A stretch of 15,943 nt of DNA from an uncultured Lachnospiraceae bacterium (GTDB taxonomy: Bacteria > Bacillota > Clostridia > Lachnospirales > Lachnospiraceae). The DNA lies in the NCBI GenBank assembly GCA_934376945.1, contig CAKRPI010000046.1, positions 1 to 15,943 on the forward strand, given 5' to 3'. Positions 1-7,377 of this stretch are shown piece by piece. The translations under genes were made by a program, and so were the position numbers. The notes under the pieces were generated by a model. It was not told where the DNA came from and searched no databases. It was given only the letters and a program-made list of their open reading frames with translations. Positions within the stretch are counted from its first letter, which is position 1, and each line of letters starts with the position of its first letter.

Positions 1-76
1 TGTCAAATAACCGACTATGATAGTAGAAGGACAGTGGACTGGCTTTCGGACACGGGTTCGACTCCCGTCTAGTCCA
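1..76 (+). ncRNA. ssrA: tmRNA (ssrA), 3' end, cut by the window edge
   Basis: This is the 3' part of transfer-messenger RNA, which rescues stalled ribosomes by trans-translation. The tRNA-like end is readable: T stem 52-56 pairs with 64-68 around a TTCGACT loop (57-63), followed by a seven-base acceptor strand (69-75) and discriminator A76. The preceding TTTCGGAC is the usual tmRNA lead into the T arm and is unlike an ordinary tRNA, which would have a variable loop and anticodon arm here. CCA is not encoded (GCA follows), so it would be added after transcription. The 5' half and the tag-peptide reading frame lie upstream of the window. Confidence 0.85.
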
Positions 77-84
77 GCATCAAT

Positions 85-169
85 ATCATAAAGGGACCCG
101 CTCGAAGAGCGGGAGGAGCTTTATGATTTGCAGACGCCGCGAACGAAGTTCGTAAAAAGATACGTCTGC
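85..169 (+). other. Two consecutive nested hairpins downstream of tmRNA
   Basis: Two two-tier stem-loops are visible. In the first, 85-93 pairs with 119-127 (9 bp), enclosing a purine-rich internal loop and an inner stem 97-103/107-113 (7 bp). In the second, 130-136 pairs with 163-169 (7 bp), enclosing an inner stem 140-144/148-152. Both inner stems close on a GAA triloop. They lie between the tmRNA end and its terminator, so they would be transcribed as a structured 3' trailer or as a separate small RNA. I do not recognise a known RNA family. Confidence 0.5.
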
Positions 170-194
170 CCACGTATTTTATTTTTCAGAAAAT

Positions 195-230
195 GAGCTG
201 TAACTTGAAAGAGGTTACAGCTTCTTTTTT
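195..230 (+). terminator. Rho-independent terminator of the ssrA transcript
   Basis: A 9-bp perfect stem (196-204 with 214-222) with a nine-base loop is followed by a T-rich run (TCTTTTTT). It ends transcription of tmRNA and its trailer before the permease gene. The space from 231 to 376 has no gene, no convincing promoter and no purine-riboswitch core that I can recognise. Confidence 0.85.
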
Positions 231-376
231 GCGGTGGATAATTTTTCTGGATACGCATAAAATCAGCCGTTTTCCGGAATGATTATAGAATTAAAAAATG
301 TACCCTGGAGTATTTGCGCAAAATCAGGCACAAAGAGATTCCGGACGTACATGGAGTACAAGGGAGGAGAATTAAG

Positions 377-1762
377 ATGAATCTTGACAAATTTTTTCAT
401 CTGAAGGAGAATCACACAGATGTAAAAACAGAGATTATGGCGGGAATTACCTCATTTATGACGATGGCGTATATTCTTGCTGTAAATCCGAATATTCTGG
501 CGGCTGCCGGAATGGATCATGGTGCAGTATTTACTGCGACTGCAGTGGCAGCATTTATAGGAACGCTGTGTATGGCATTGTTTGCAAATTATCCATTTGC
601 GCTTGCTCCGGGAATGGGATTAAATGCGTATTTTGCATACACGGTTGTGCTGGGAATGGGATATTCCTGGCAGATAGCGCTTGCTGCTGTACTTACAGAA
701 GGTATTGTATTTATTCTGCTTTCGTTGTTTAATGTGCGAGAGGCAATTTTTAATGCGATTCCGTTTAATCTGAAAAAAGCGGTCAGCGTCGGCATAGGAC
801 TGTTTATTACATTTATCGGTCTGCAGAATGCTAAAATTGTGATCGGAAGTTCGACACTTTTGAGTCTGTTTTCACTGGATGGTTATAATGCAACTTTAAG
901 CGGAGAAGTACAGGCAACCTGGAGTGATGCGGGAATCACAGTGCTGCTTGCAATTGTCGGCGTGATTATTACTGCAATTCTGGTAGCAAAAAATGTAAAA
1001 GGAAATATTCTCTGGGGGATCCTGATCACCTGGCTGCTTGGTATTATTTGCCAGCTGACCGGCGTGTATGTACCGAGTACAGAGCTTGGCTTTTACAGTC
1101 TGCTTCCGGATTTTTCGGCAGGTGTTTCAATCCCGAGTATTGCCCCGATCTTTGCAAAATTCAGCCTGCAGGGTATTTCTGTTCTGGAATTTATCGTGAT
1201 TGTGTTTGCATTTCTGTTTGTTGATATTTTTGATACACTCGGAACGCTGATCGGTGTGGCTTCCAAAGCCGATATGCTGGATGAAAATGGAAAGCTTCCG
1301 CGGATCAAGGGAGCGTTGATGGCAGATGCGATCGGAACCACAGCAGGTGCAGTGCTTGGTACCTCCACAGTTACAACATTCGTGGAAAGTGCTTCCGGTG
1401 TTTCGGAAGGAGGACGTACCGGCCTTACTTCTCTGACGACAGGTATTCTTTTCCTGCTGTCGTTGTTCCTCTCACCGATTTTCCTTGCAATTCCGTCCTT
1501 TGCGACTGCTCCGGCATTGATTATCGTTGGATTTTATATGCTTGGTGCGGTGACAGAAATTGACTTTAAGGATGCGGCAGAAGGAATCCCGGCATTTATT
1601 TGTATTATTGCAATGCCGTTCTTCTACAGCATTTCTGAGGGAATTGCAATGGGAGTCATCTCTTATGTTGTGATCAATCTTGTAACCGGGAAGAAGAAAA
1701 AGGTCGGACCGGTGATGGCGGTGCTTGCCATATTATTTGTATTAAAATATATTCTGATGTAA
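377..1762 (+). CDS. NCS2-family (AzgA-type) purine base permease
   Basis: This 461-residue polytopic membrane protein probably imports purine bases (adenine, guanine or hypoxanthine) by cation symport. Family signatures seen are MTMAYILAVNP near residue 30, GMGLNAYFAY near 80, FVDIFDTLGTLIGVA in the middle, and the following GTSTVTTFVESASGV and EGGRTGL stretch. These place it in the AzgA/PbuG/GhxP branch and not the uracil or xanthine branch. Length is normal for the branch. The frame is open further upstream (from 314), but ATG 377 is chosen because GGGAGGAG (362-369) lies at good distance and the conserved family N-terminus starts here. It is transcribed alone, with a terminator at about 1855-1901. 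The exact base specificity cannot be read from sequence. Confidence 0.93.
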   Translation: MNLDKFFHLKENHTDVKTEIMAGITSFMTMAYILAVNPNILAAAGMDHGAVFTATAVAAFIGTLCMALFANYPFALAPGMGLNAYFAYTVVLGMGYSWQIALAAVLTEGIVFILLSLFNVREAIFNAIPFNLKKAVSVGIGLFITFIGLQNAKIVIGSSTLLSLFSLDGYNATLSGEVQATWSDAGITVLLAIVGVIITAILVAKNVKGNILWGILITWLLGIICQLTGVYVPSTELGFYSLLPDFSAGVSIPSIAPIFAKFSLQGISVLEFIVIVFAFLFVDIFDTLGTLIGVASKADMLDENGKLPRIKGALMADAIGTTAGAVLGTSTVTTFVESASGVSEGGRTGLTSLTTGILFLLSLFLSPIFLAIPSFATAPALIIVGFYMLGAVTEIDFKDAAEGIPAFICIIAMPFFYSISEGIAMGVISYVVINLVTGKKKKVGPVMAVLAILFVLKYILM

Positions 1763-1854
1763 CTACAGTGATTTCGGAAATATGACGGTCAGGTTACGAG
1801 AATCTGGTGCTGAGCTGCTGAAATATTCAGGCTGCGATTTACTGTAGTCAACGA

Positions 1855-1901
1855 GAGGATCGTTTTTTTCTGCTGATGGCAAAAAGAAACGATCCTTTTT
1901 G
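1855..1901 (+). terminator. Terminator downstream of the purine permease
   Basis: AGGATCGTTT and its complement AAACGATCCT form the base of a long, slightly imperfect stem that continues through T-rich and A-rich arms to a short TGATG loop, followed by TTTTT. It is about 95 bases after the permease stop. The rest of the 316-base space 1763-2078 holds this terminator and the promoter at 1998-2026; nothing else is evident. Confidence 0.8.
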
Positions 1902-1997
1902 CTGCAGTAGTATCTCTGAAACGGGTAAGACGGAATCGCTGTTTTATTTTCAGAAGTAAGAGAGAGCGGAAAAGGACTGCAAATATCGAGGGGGTAC

Positions 1998-2026
1998 TGG
2001 ACAGCAGAAACGGAGAATGGTAGAAT
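1998..2026 (+). promoter_or_regulatory. Sigma-A promoter for the DUF1275 gene
   Basis: A -35 box TGGACA (1998-2003, 5 of 6) and a -10 box TAGAAT (2021-2026, 5 of 6) are separated by exactly 17 bases. The -10 box is preceded by TGG, an extended -10 feature. Transcription would start near 2033, giving a leader of about 45 bases before ATG 2079. Two direct copies of ATTGCGGAA lie just downstream at about 2036-2053. Confidence 0.7.
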
Positions 2027-2078
2027 AACGGGTGAATTGCGGAAATTGCGGAAATATAAAACGAAAGAAGGAAGCTTC

Positions 2079-2774
2079 ATGAGTGAACAGAGAAAAAAAA
2101 GGCGTTTTCGCCTGACAACACAGGAATATTATTCGGAAGCATTCTGTACGAGTGCGTTTCTTGCATTGTCCGGCGGGTTTCAGGATGCATATACGTATAA
2201 TTGCAGAGACGGCGTTTTTTCCAATGCGCAGACGGGCAATATTGTGCTGATGAGTCAGCATCTGATGCAGGGCAAATGGGGAATGTGTGCACGTTATTTA
2301 GTGCCGGTTGCTGCATTTGCGATCGGGGTACTGATTTCGGAGCAGATTCAGCATCGCTTTAAATATGCCAAGAAACTGCACTGGAGACAGGGAATACTCC
2401 TTGCGGAGATGGCAATTCTTCTTATCGTTGGTTTTATTCCGACCTCCTTAAATATGGCAGCGGCGGTCCTTGTTTCTCTTGCATGTGCCATGCAGGTACA
2501 GACCTTTCGGAAAGTGGGAGGTTATTCTTATGCAAGTACAATGTGCATTGGAAATCTCCGTGGCGGAACAGAAGCACTGTCCATTTATCTGCGTGAGCAT
2601 AAGAAGGGACAGCTGCGGCAGGCAGCCTATTATTTTGGTGTGATTTTTATGTTTGCAGTCGGTGCGGGGGTAGGAGGTGTCCTTTCCATTCATTACGGAA
2701 TTCGTGTGATCTGGATTTCCTGTATTTTGCTTTTATTCAGCTTCATTTTGATGGAGCTGGATCGATCCGTCTGA
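2079..2774 (+). CDS. DUF1275 (YoaK-type) integral membrane protein
   Basis: A 231-residue membrane protein of the DUF1275/YoaK family, whose function is unknown. The family signature is near the N-terminus: SGGFQDAYTY, then SNAQTGNIVLM, with about six hydrophobic segments after it. A second conserved stretch, MQVQTFRKVGG followed by MCIGNLRGGTEAL, sits around residues 138-170. The start at 2079 is preferred over the upstream in-frame ATG at 2037 because GAAGGAAG (2067-2074) is a well-placed ribosome binding site and the family N-terminus fits. It appears monocistronic, with its own promoter. No clear terminator follows. Confidence 0.88.
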   Translation: MSEQRKKRRFRLTTQEYYSEAFCTSAFLALSGGFQDAYTYNCRDGVFSNAQTGNIVLMSQHLMQGKWGMCARYLVPVAAFAIGVLISEQIQHRFKYAKKLHWRQGILLAEMAILLIVGFIPTSLNMAAAVLVSLACAMQVQTFRKVGGYSYASTMCIGNLRGGTEALSIYLREHKKGQLRQAAYYFGVIFMFAVGAGVGGVLSIHYGIRVIWISCILLLFSFILMELDRSV

Positions 2775-2904
2775 CGGAATTTATGTATAGACAGAGAATC
2801 ATGCAGAAAAAAGAATCCGGTAAGGTTCAAAAAGGTGAAGTACAAAGAAATACCGCATAAAAGACACAGAATAGACAAAAAAACAAGGTATGATGAAGCA
2901 GAGA

Positions 2905-2930
2905 AAAAGGATGAAGAGAGAAATCCTTTT
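2905..2930 (+). other. Leader hairpin before the two-component operon
   Basis: A perfect 8-bp stem (AAAAGGAT 2905-2912 with ATCCTTTT 2923-2930) has a ten-base loop and sits about 50 bases before the response-regulator start. Only four T residues follow, so it is weak as a terminator; it may be a leader structure. No convincing -35/-10 pair was found in 2775-2978, although TATGAT at 2889-2894 could be a -10 box. Confidence 0.35.
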
Positions 2931-2978
2931 AGAAACGATCTGAAAAGCAGTTTGTAAGAATGAGCGGAGGAAATGAGT

Positions 2979-3659
2979 ATGGAACGACTGAAGATTCTTG
3001 TGGTGGATGACGAGAGCAGAATGCGCAAGCTGGTGCGTGACTTTCTGGTAAAAAAGGATTTTGAAGTGCTGGAAGCCGGAGACGGAGCAGAGGCAGTGGA
3101 TGTGTTTTTTGATACGAAGGATATTGCACTTGTGATTCTGGATGTGATGATGCCGAAGATGGATGGCTGGCAGGTATGCCGTGAGATCCGTGCGTATTCA
3201 AAGGTGCCGATCATTATGCTGACTGCAAAAAGCGATGAGCGGGATGAGCTGCTTGGGTTTGAACTTGGTGTGGATGAGTATATTTCCAAACCATTCAGTC
3301 CGAAGATCCTGGTGGCGCGTGTAGAAGCAATCCTTCGAAGAACGAGCGGACTTACAGCGGACGATGTACTCCGGGCAGGCGGGATCGAGATGAATAAGGC
3401 CGCACATGAGGTAACGATCGACGGAAAGCCGGTTGATTTAAGCTACAAGGAATTTGAACTTCTGACTTATTTTATGGAAAATCAGGGTATTGCACTTTCC
3501 AGGGAGAAGATTTTGAACAGCGTCTGGAATTATGATTATTTCGGGGATGCACGAACAATTGATACGCATGTTAAGAAATTGCGGAGCAAGCTGGGTGATA
3601 AGGGCGATTATATTAAGACAATCTGGGGCATGGGCTACAAATTTGAAGTGGAAGGATGA
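2979..3659 (+). CDS. OmpR/PhoB-type DNA-binding response regulator
   Basis: The cytoplasmic output half of a two-component system, 226 residues. The N-terminal receiver domain (about 4-118) has the acidic pair D10/D11, the phospho-acceptor D55 (in ILDVMMP), the switch T82 and the conserved K104 (in SKPFSP). The C-terminal winged-helix DNA-binding domain (about 130-224) shows the typical YKEFELL and RTIDTHVKKLRSKLG motifs. ATG 2979 is preferred because the GGAGG at 2966-2970 is 8 bases away; the other in-frame ATG, 2973, is only 2 bases from it and would add two residues. The kinase gene begins 6 bases after the stop, so the two are co-transcribed partners. Target genes cannot be told from the sequence. 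Confidence 0.95.
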   Translation: MERLKILVVDDESRMRKLVRDFLVKKDFEVLEAGDGAEAVDVFFDTKDIALVILDVMMPKMDGWQVCREIRAYSKVPIIMLTAKSDERDELLGFELGVDEYISKPFSPKILVARVEAILRRTSGLTADDVLRAGGIEMNKAAHEVTIDGKPVDLSYKEFELLTYFMENQGIALSREKILNSVWNYDYFGDARTIDTHVKKLRSKLGDKGDYIKTIWGMGYKFEVEG

Positions 3660-3665
3660 CAGAGC

Positions 3666-5354
3666 ATGAATATGTCGCTGAGGAGACAGCTGACACTGTG
3701 CTTTACGGCACTGATCGGCGTCTTGTTTCTGATTAATTATTTCGTTACTTCGTTTTTTCTGGAGAGCTATTATTACATGCGCAAGCAGCAGGTGCTTGTG
3801 GATGCTTATGATATGCTGAATGAAAATATCACAGACCAGGGCGGACTGGAGGAAGAGCCGATGCGGGAACTCACTACAGTCTGTGTGTCAAACGGTATTT
3901 CGCTTGTTGTGGTTGATCACAATAACAAGATTCTGCTTCGGACGATGTGGACAGGAAGTGATTTGATCAACCTGATGCTTGCCAGACTGAATGGTTATCA
4001 GATCGGTGTTGATGAGGGAAATGTGCTGGAGCACAATGATTCTTATACGATCCAGCGGAAAGAGGATTCAGAAGTAGGGCTTGAATACCTTGAAATGTGG
4101 GGAAACCTGGATAAGAATTTTTATTTTATGATGCGTTTTGATGTTGAGGGCGTATCGGAAAATGTACGTGTCTGCTCTGAATTTATCAAATACATCGGTC
4201 TGGCGGGGATTGTACTTGCAGTAGTGATTGTCTGGCTGATTTCACGGCGTATTATGAAACCACTGCATGAATTGACGGAACTGTCAAAACGTATGGCAGA
4301 GCTTGATTTTGATGCGAAGTACACAAGTGGCGGAAAAAATGAGATCGGACAGCTTGGTGCGCATTTCAACCGGATGTCGGAAAACCTGGAAAAAGCGTAT
4401 TCCGAGCTTCTGACAGCGAATAATGAATTACAGCAGGATATTCAGAAAAAACAGAAAATTGATGATATGCGAAAAGAGTTCCTGTCGAATGTTTCGCATG
4501 AGCTTAAAACGCCGATTGCGCTGATCCAGGGCTATGCGGAGGGACTGGCGGAATGTATTAATGATGATGCGGAGAGCCGTGATTTTTACTGTGAGGTTAT
4601 CATGGATGAGGCGTCAAAAATGAATACGATGGTTCAGAAGCTGCTGACCTTAAATCAGCTGGAGTTTGGTAATGATAAGATTGTGATGGAGCGCTTCGAC
4701 CTTGCAATGCTTCTGAAAAACAAGATTCAGTCGATCATGATTCTGGCACAGCAGAAGGAAGCTCAGATCTCCTACAGCGGAAAAGACAGTATTTATGCGT
4801 GGGGAGATGAATTCAAGATTGAGGAAGTCATTACAAATTATCTGAGCAATGCGCTGAATCATGTAAGCGGAGAAAAAAGAATTGAGGTGTGCGCAAAGCA
4901 GGATGCAGACGTGGTGCGTGTATCGGTTTTTAATACCGGCAGTCAGATTCCGGAGTCGGATATCGGACAGATCTGGGATAAATTTTATAAAGTAGATAAG
5001 GCAAGAACCAGGGAATACGGTGGAAGTGGTGTCGGGCTTTCCATCGTGAAGGCGATTATGGAGTCGCTTAATCAGAAGTATGGAGTAACGAATCATCCGG
5101 ACGGAGTAGAATTTTGGTTTACCTTGAAAAACGGAACTGCGCAGACTGAGGAAAACTGCATAGAAGCGTCGGATACCGAAACAAAGGAAGGCGACAGAAT
5201 CTGCGACGGCGAATGGCGGAAGGTGGATTCAGCGAAAGCGGATTCGAAGAAGGTGGATTCAGCGAAAGCGGATTCGAAGAAAGTGGATTCAGCGAAAGCG
5301 GATTCGAAGAAAGTGGATTCAGTGAAAGCGGATTCGAAGAAAGTGGATTCATAG
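3666..5354 (+). CDS. Membrane sensor histidine kinase with a repetitive C-terminal tail
   Basis: The sensor partner of the preceding regulator, 562 residues. Order: cytoplasmic N-terminus, membrane segment about 10-31, extracellular sensing region about 32-168, second membrane segment about 173-193, HAMP about 195-248, dimerisation/phospho-acceptor domain with H278 in NVSHELKTP, and ATPase domain with N395 (N box) and the GGSGVGLSIV G box from 452. The core ends near residue 489. A non-conserved charged tail follows. Residues 519-562 are a Lys/Asp/Ser/Ala repeat (KVDSAKADSK), encoded by a 15-bp tandem DNA repeat. An amber stop inside the repeat ends the protein, while the same frame remains open to 5426, past the start of the next gene. 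The ligand is unknown. Confidence 0.93.
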   Translation: MNMSLRRQLTLCFTALIGVLFLINYFVTSFFLESYYYMRKQQVLVDAYDMLNENITDQGGLEEEPMRELTTVCVSNGISLVVVDHNNKILLRTMWTGSDLINLMLARLNGYQIGVDEGNVLEHNDSYTIQRKEDSEVGLEYLEMWGNLDKNFYFMMRFDVEGVSENVRVCSEFIKYIGLAGIVLAVVIVWLISRRIMKPLHELTELSKRMAELDFDAKYTSGGKNEIGQLGAHFNRMSENLEKAYSELLTANNELQQDIQKKQKIDDMRKEFLSNVSHELKTPIALIQGYAEGLAECINDDAESRDFYCEVIMDEASKMNTMVQKLLTLNQLEFGNDKIVMERFDLAMLLKNKIQSIMILAQQKEAQISYSGKDSIYAWGDEFKIEEVITNYLSNALNHVSGEKRIEVCAKQDADVVRVSVFNTGSQIPESDIGQIWDKFYKVDKARTREYGGSGVGLSIVKAIMESLNQKYGVTNHPDGVEFWFTLKNGTAQTEENCIEASDTETKEGDRICDGEWRKVDSAKADSKKVDSAKADSKKVDSAKADSKKVDSVKADSKKVDS

Positions 5355-5383
5355 AAGGTGGATTCAGCGGAAGTGGATTCGGA
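5219..5383 (+). repeat. 15-bp tandem repeat array, about 11 copies, spanning the kinase stop codon
   Basis: Eleven consecutive 15-bp units of the form GAARGYGGATTCRRN are seen. Two alternating versions (ending TTCAGC and TTCGAA) make a 30-bp higher-order unit. Units 1-8 are nearly identical. Unit 9 (5339-5353) ends ATA instead of AGC, and with the following G this creates the TAG stop of the kinase. Units 10 and 11 lie after the stop and are more diverged. The unit length is a multiple of three, so gain or loss of copies changes tail length without shifting the frame. Confidence 0.95.
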
Positions 5384-5418
5384 GAAGGAACGGGAAGAAG
5401 GAAAAGGAATGGAGAAAA

Positions 5419-6693
5419 ATGAGTAGAGTAATAGTGATCGGAGGCGGCGCAGCAGGTATGATGGCTGCCATCTCAGCGGCAGAAGACGGGCATCAGGTTA
5501 CCCTGCTGGAAAAAAATGAAAAGCTTGGCAAAAAAATATATATTACCGGAAAAGGTCGCTGTAACCTTACGAATAACTGTGAAGTGGAAGAACTGCTGCA
5601 GGCGACCTGTGTAAATCGAAAATTTTTATACAGTGCTTTTTATGGATTTACCAGTCAGGATGCGATCCGTTTTTTTGAGAATGCAGGGATGAAGACAAAG
5701 ACAGAACGCGGCAATCGGGTATTTCCGGTATCGGATCATTCATCGGATGTGATTCAGGCATTGAGCCGGAGAATGAAGGAATGTGGGGTGCGTGTCTGTC
5801 TGCATACGGAGGTGGAAGCAGTACTGACGGAAGAGGCTGCAGATGAAGCGGGATGCGTGGTGCGGATCTGCGGTGTGAAAAAAAAGGACGGCACACGCCT
5901 GGAAGCGGATGCGGTTATTGTAGCAACCGGCGGACTGTCCTATGCATCGACCGGTTCAACCGGTGACGGATATCGTTTTGCGAAGGAGCTTGGACACAGT
6001 GTGTCGGAATGTTCACCGTCGCTTGTTCCGATTGAGACAGAAGAAGCGTGGATCAGGGATCTGCAGGGGCTGTCTCTTCGGAATGTGGAGGTTACGATTC
6101 TGGATGGAAAAAAGGAGCTGTATCGAGAATTCGGTGAAATGCTCTTTACCCATTATGGTGTGACAGGACCGCTGATTCTGACTGCGAGCAGTGTCATTCA
6201 GAAAAAGCTTGCGAAGCATCCGCTTGCAATGCAAATCAATTTGAAGCCGGCGCTTAATGAAGAGCAGCTTGATGCGCGTATTCTGCGTGAGTTTGAGGCA
6301 GCAAAAAACAGGCAGTTTAAAAACGTGATCGGAACACTATATCCGGCAAAGTTGATTCCGGTGATCATAGCATTAAGCGAAATTCCGGAAGAAAAGGCAG
6401 TTCACGATATTTCAAAGGAAGAACGAAAACGACTGATCCAGGTTACGCGACAGCTTCCGTTGACGCTGACCAGGCTTCGCGGTTATAATGAAGCTGTTGT
6501 GACGCGCGGAGGCGTCAGCGTAAAAGAAGTGAATCCGACTACAATGGAGTCTAAAAAGATATCCGGCCTGTATTTTGCAGGAGAAGTGCTGGATCTGGAT
6601 GCAGTGACAGGAGGATTTAATCTGCAGATTGCATGGTCGACAGGATATGCAGCAGGAAAAGGAATCGGGCAGGTAAACGGACAGGACAGATAA
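5419..6693 (+). CDS. BaiN/HI0933-family FAD-dependent oxidoreductase
   Basis: A 424-residue soluble flavoprotein of the HI0933/YhiN/BaiN family, often annotated as NAD(P)/FAD-dependent or aminoacetone oxidase. The N-terminal Rossmann motif GGGAAG (8-13) binds FAD, followed by the family hallmark KLGKKIYITGKGRCNLTNN (about 35-53). A second glycine motif (VATGGLSYASTGSTGDG) lies near residue 172. The C-terminus has the conserved TRGGVSVKEV and FAGEVLDLDAVTGGFNLQ stretches that close the FAD site. Length is normal. Family members have been linked to bile-acid dehydroxylation, but most are uncharacterised and nothing here supports that role. It begins 64 bases after the kinase stop and ends 14 bases before cmk, so it belongs to the operon. 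Confidence 0.9.
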   Translation: MSRVIVIGGGAAGMMAAISAAEDGHQVTLLEKNEKLGKKIYITGKGRCNLTNNCEVEELLQATCVNRKFLYSAFYGFTSQDAIRFFENAGMKTKTERGNRVFPVSDHSSDVIQALSRRMKECGVRVCLHTEVEAVLTEEAADEAGCVVRICGVKKKDGTRLEADAVIVATGGLSYASTGSTGDGYRFAKELGHSVSECSPSLVPIETEEAWIRDLQGLSLRNVEVTILDGKKELYREFGEMLFTHYGVTGPLILTASSVIQKKLAKHPLAMQINLKPALNEEQLDARILREFEAAKNRQFKNVIGTLYPAKLIPVIIALSEIPEEKAVHDISKEERKRLIQVTRQLPLTLTRLRGYNEAVVTRGGVSVKEVNPTTMESKKISGLYFAGEVLDLDAVTGGFNLQIAWSTGYAAGKGIGQVNGQDR

Positions 6694-6707
6694 AGCGGGA
6701 GGAGCAT

Positions 6708-7376
6708 ATGAGTTTTAATATTGCAATAGACGGTCCGGCAGGAGCCGGAAAAAGTACGATCGCAAAGCTTGCGGCTGAGAAGCTTTCTTTTATTTATGTA
6801 GATACAGGGGCGATGTACCGGGCGATTGCGCTGGGACTTCTGAGAAGTCATACAGATATTACGAATGAAGAAGCGTTAGCAGCAAGACTTGCGGAAATCT
6901 CTGTGGAGATCAGCTATGTGGAGGGGATACAGCAGGTTTATCTCAATGGAGAAAATGTATCAGGTCTGATCCGGACGGAGGAGGTCAGTGATATGACGAG
7001 CCGCAGCTCCGCCATCGCACAGGTAAGGGAAAAGCTGACAGATTTGCAAAGAGAGCTTGCTGCAAAGGAAAATGTATTAATGGACGGACGTGATATCGGA
7101 ACAACCATTCTGCCATCTGCACAGCTGAAAATCTATCTGACTGCCAGCGTGGAAGTGCGGGCACTGCGCCGTTATAAGGAATACCTGGAGAAAGGACAGA
7201 AGCAGTGGACGCTTTCTGATGTGGAACGGGATGTGGCAGAACGGGATTACCGCGATATGCACCGTGAGGTATCTCCGTTATGCCAGGCAGAGGATGCTGT
7301 TTATCTGGATTCCTCAGATCTGACGATTGAGCAGGTTGTTGACCGTATTGTGGAGCTTGCCAGGGAGCGGATGTGA
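6708..7376 (+). CDS. cmk: Cytidylate kinase (CMP/dCMP kinase)
   Basis: It phosphorylates CMP and dCMP with ATP in pyrimidine nucleotide metabolism; 222 residues, a normal length. The P-loop GPAGAGKST (9-17) is followed by VDTGAMYRA (31-39), a CMP-kinase signature, and by MDGRDIGT further on. The short lid ends with the basic segment RDYRDMHREVSPL. ATG 6708 is chosen because GGGAGGAG (6698-6704) precedes it at proper distance, although the frame is open from 6633. It follows the flavoprotein by 14 bases and is followed after one base by ispH, so translation of the two is tightly linked. cmk next to ispH and S1 is a common order in Clostridia. Confidence 0.96.
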   Translation: MSFNIAIDGPAGAGKSTIAKLAAEKLSFIYVDTGAMYRAIALGLLRSHTDITNEEALAARLAEISVEISYVEGIQQVYLNGENVSGLIRTEEVSDMTSRSSAIAQVREKLTDLQRELAAKENVLMDGRDIGTTILPSAQLKIYLTASVEVRALRRYKEYLEKGQKQWTLSDVERDVAERDYRDMHREVSPLCQAEDAVYLDSSDLTIEQVVDRIVELARERM

Positions 7377-7377
7377 T

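Noticed and set aside
36..76. Separate tRNA gene at the window start
   Set aside because: GGACTGG (36-42) can pair with the acceptor strand, but no D arm or anticodon arm fits between them; the sequence matches a tmRNA 3' end.
85..169. Guanidine-II (mini-ykkC) riboswitch, which also has two hairpins
   Set aside because: That class needs ACGR tetraloops on both hairpins; here both inner stems close on GAA triloops, and it lies before a terminator and distant from a transporter of that type.
231..376. Purine riboswitch upstream of the purine permease
   Set aside because: I could not find the conserved three-way-junction core or loop sequences; a covariance-model search would settle it.
1093..1368. 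Antisense open frame inside the permease
   Set aside because: No ribosome binding site or recognisable protein; it is a shadow of a strongly conserved gene.
5219..5383. CRISPR-like repeat array
   Set aside because: Units are directly tandem with no unique spacers, are only 15 bp and lie inside a coding region.
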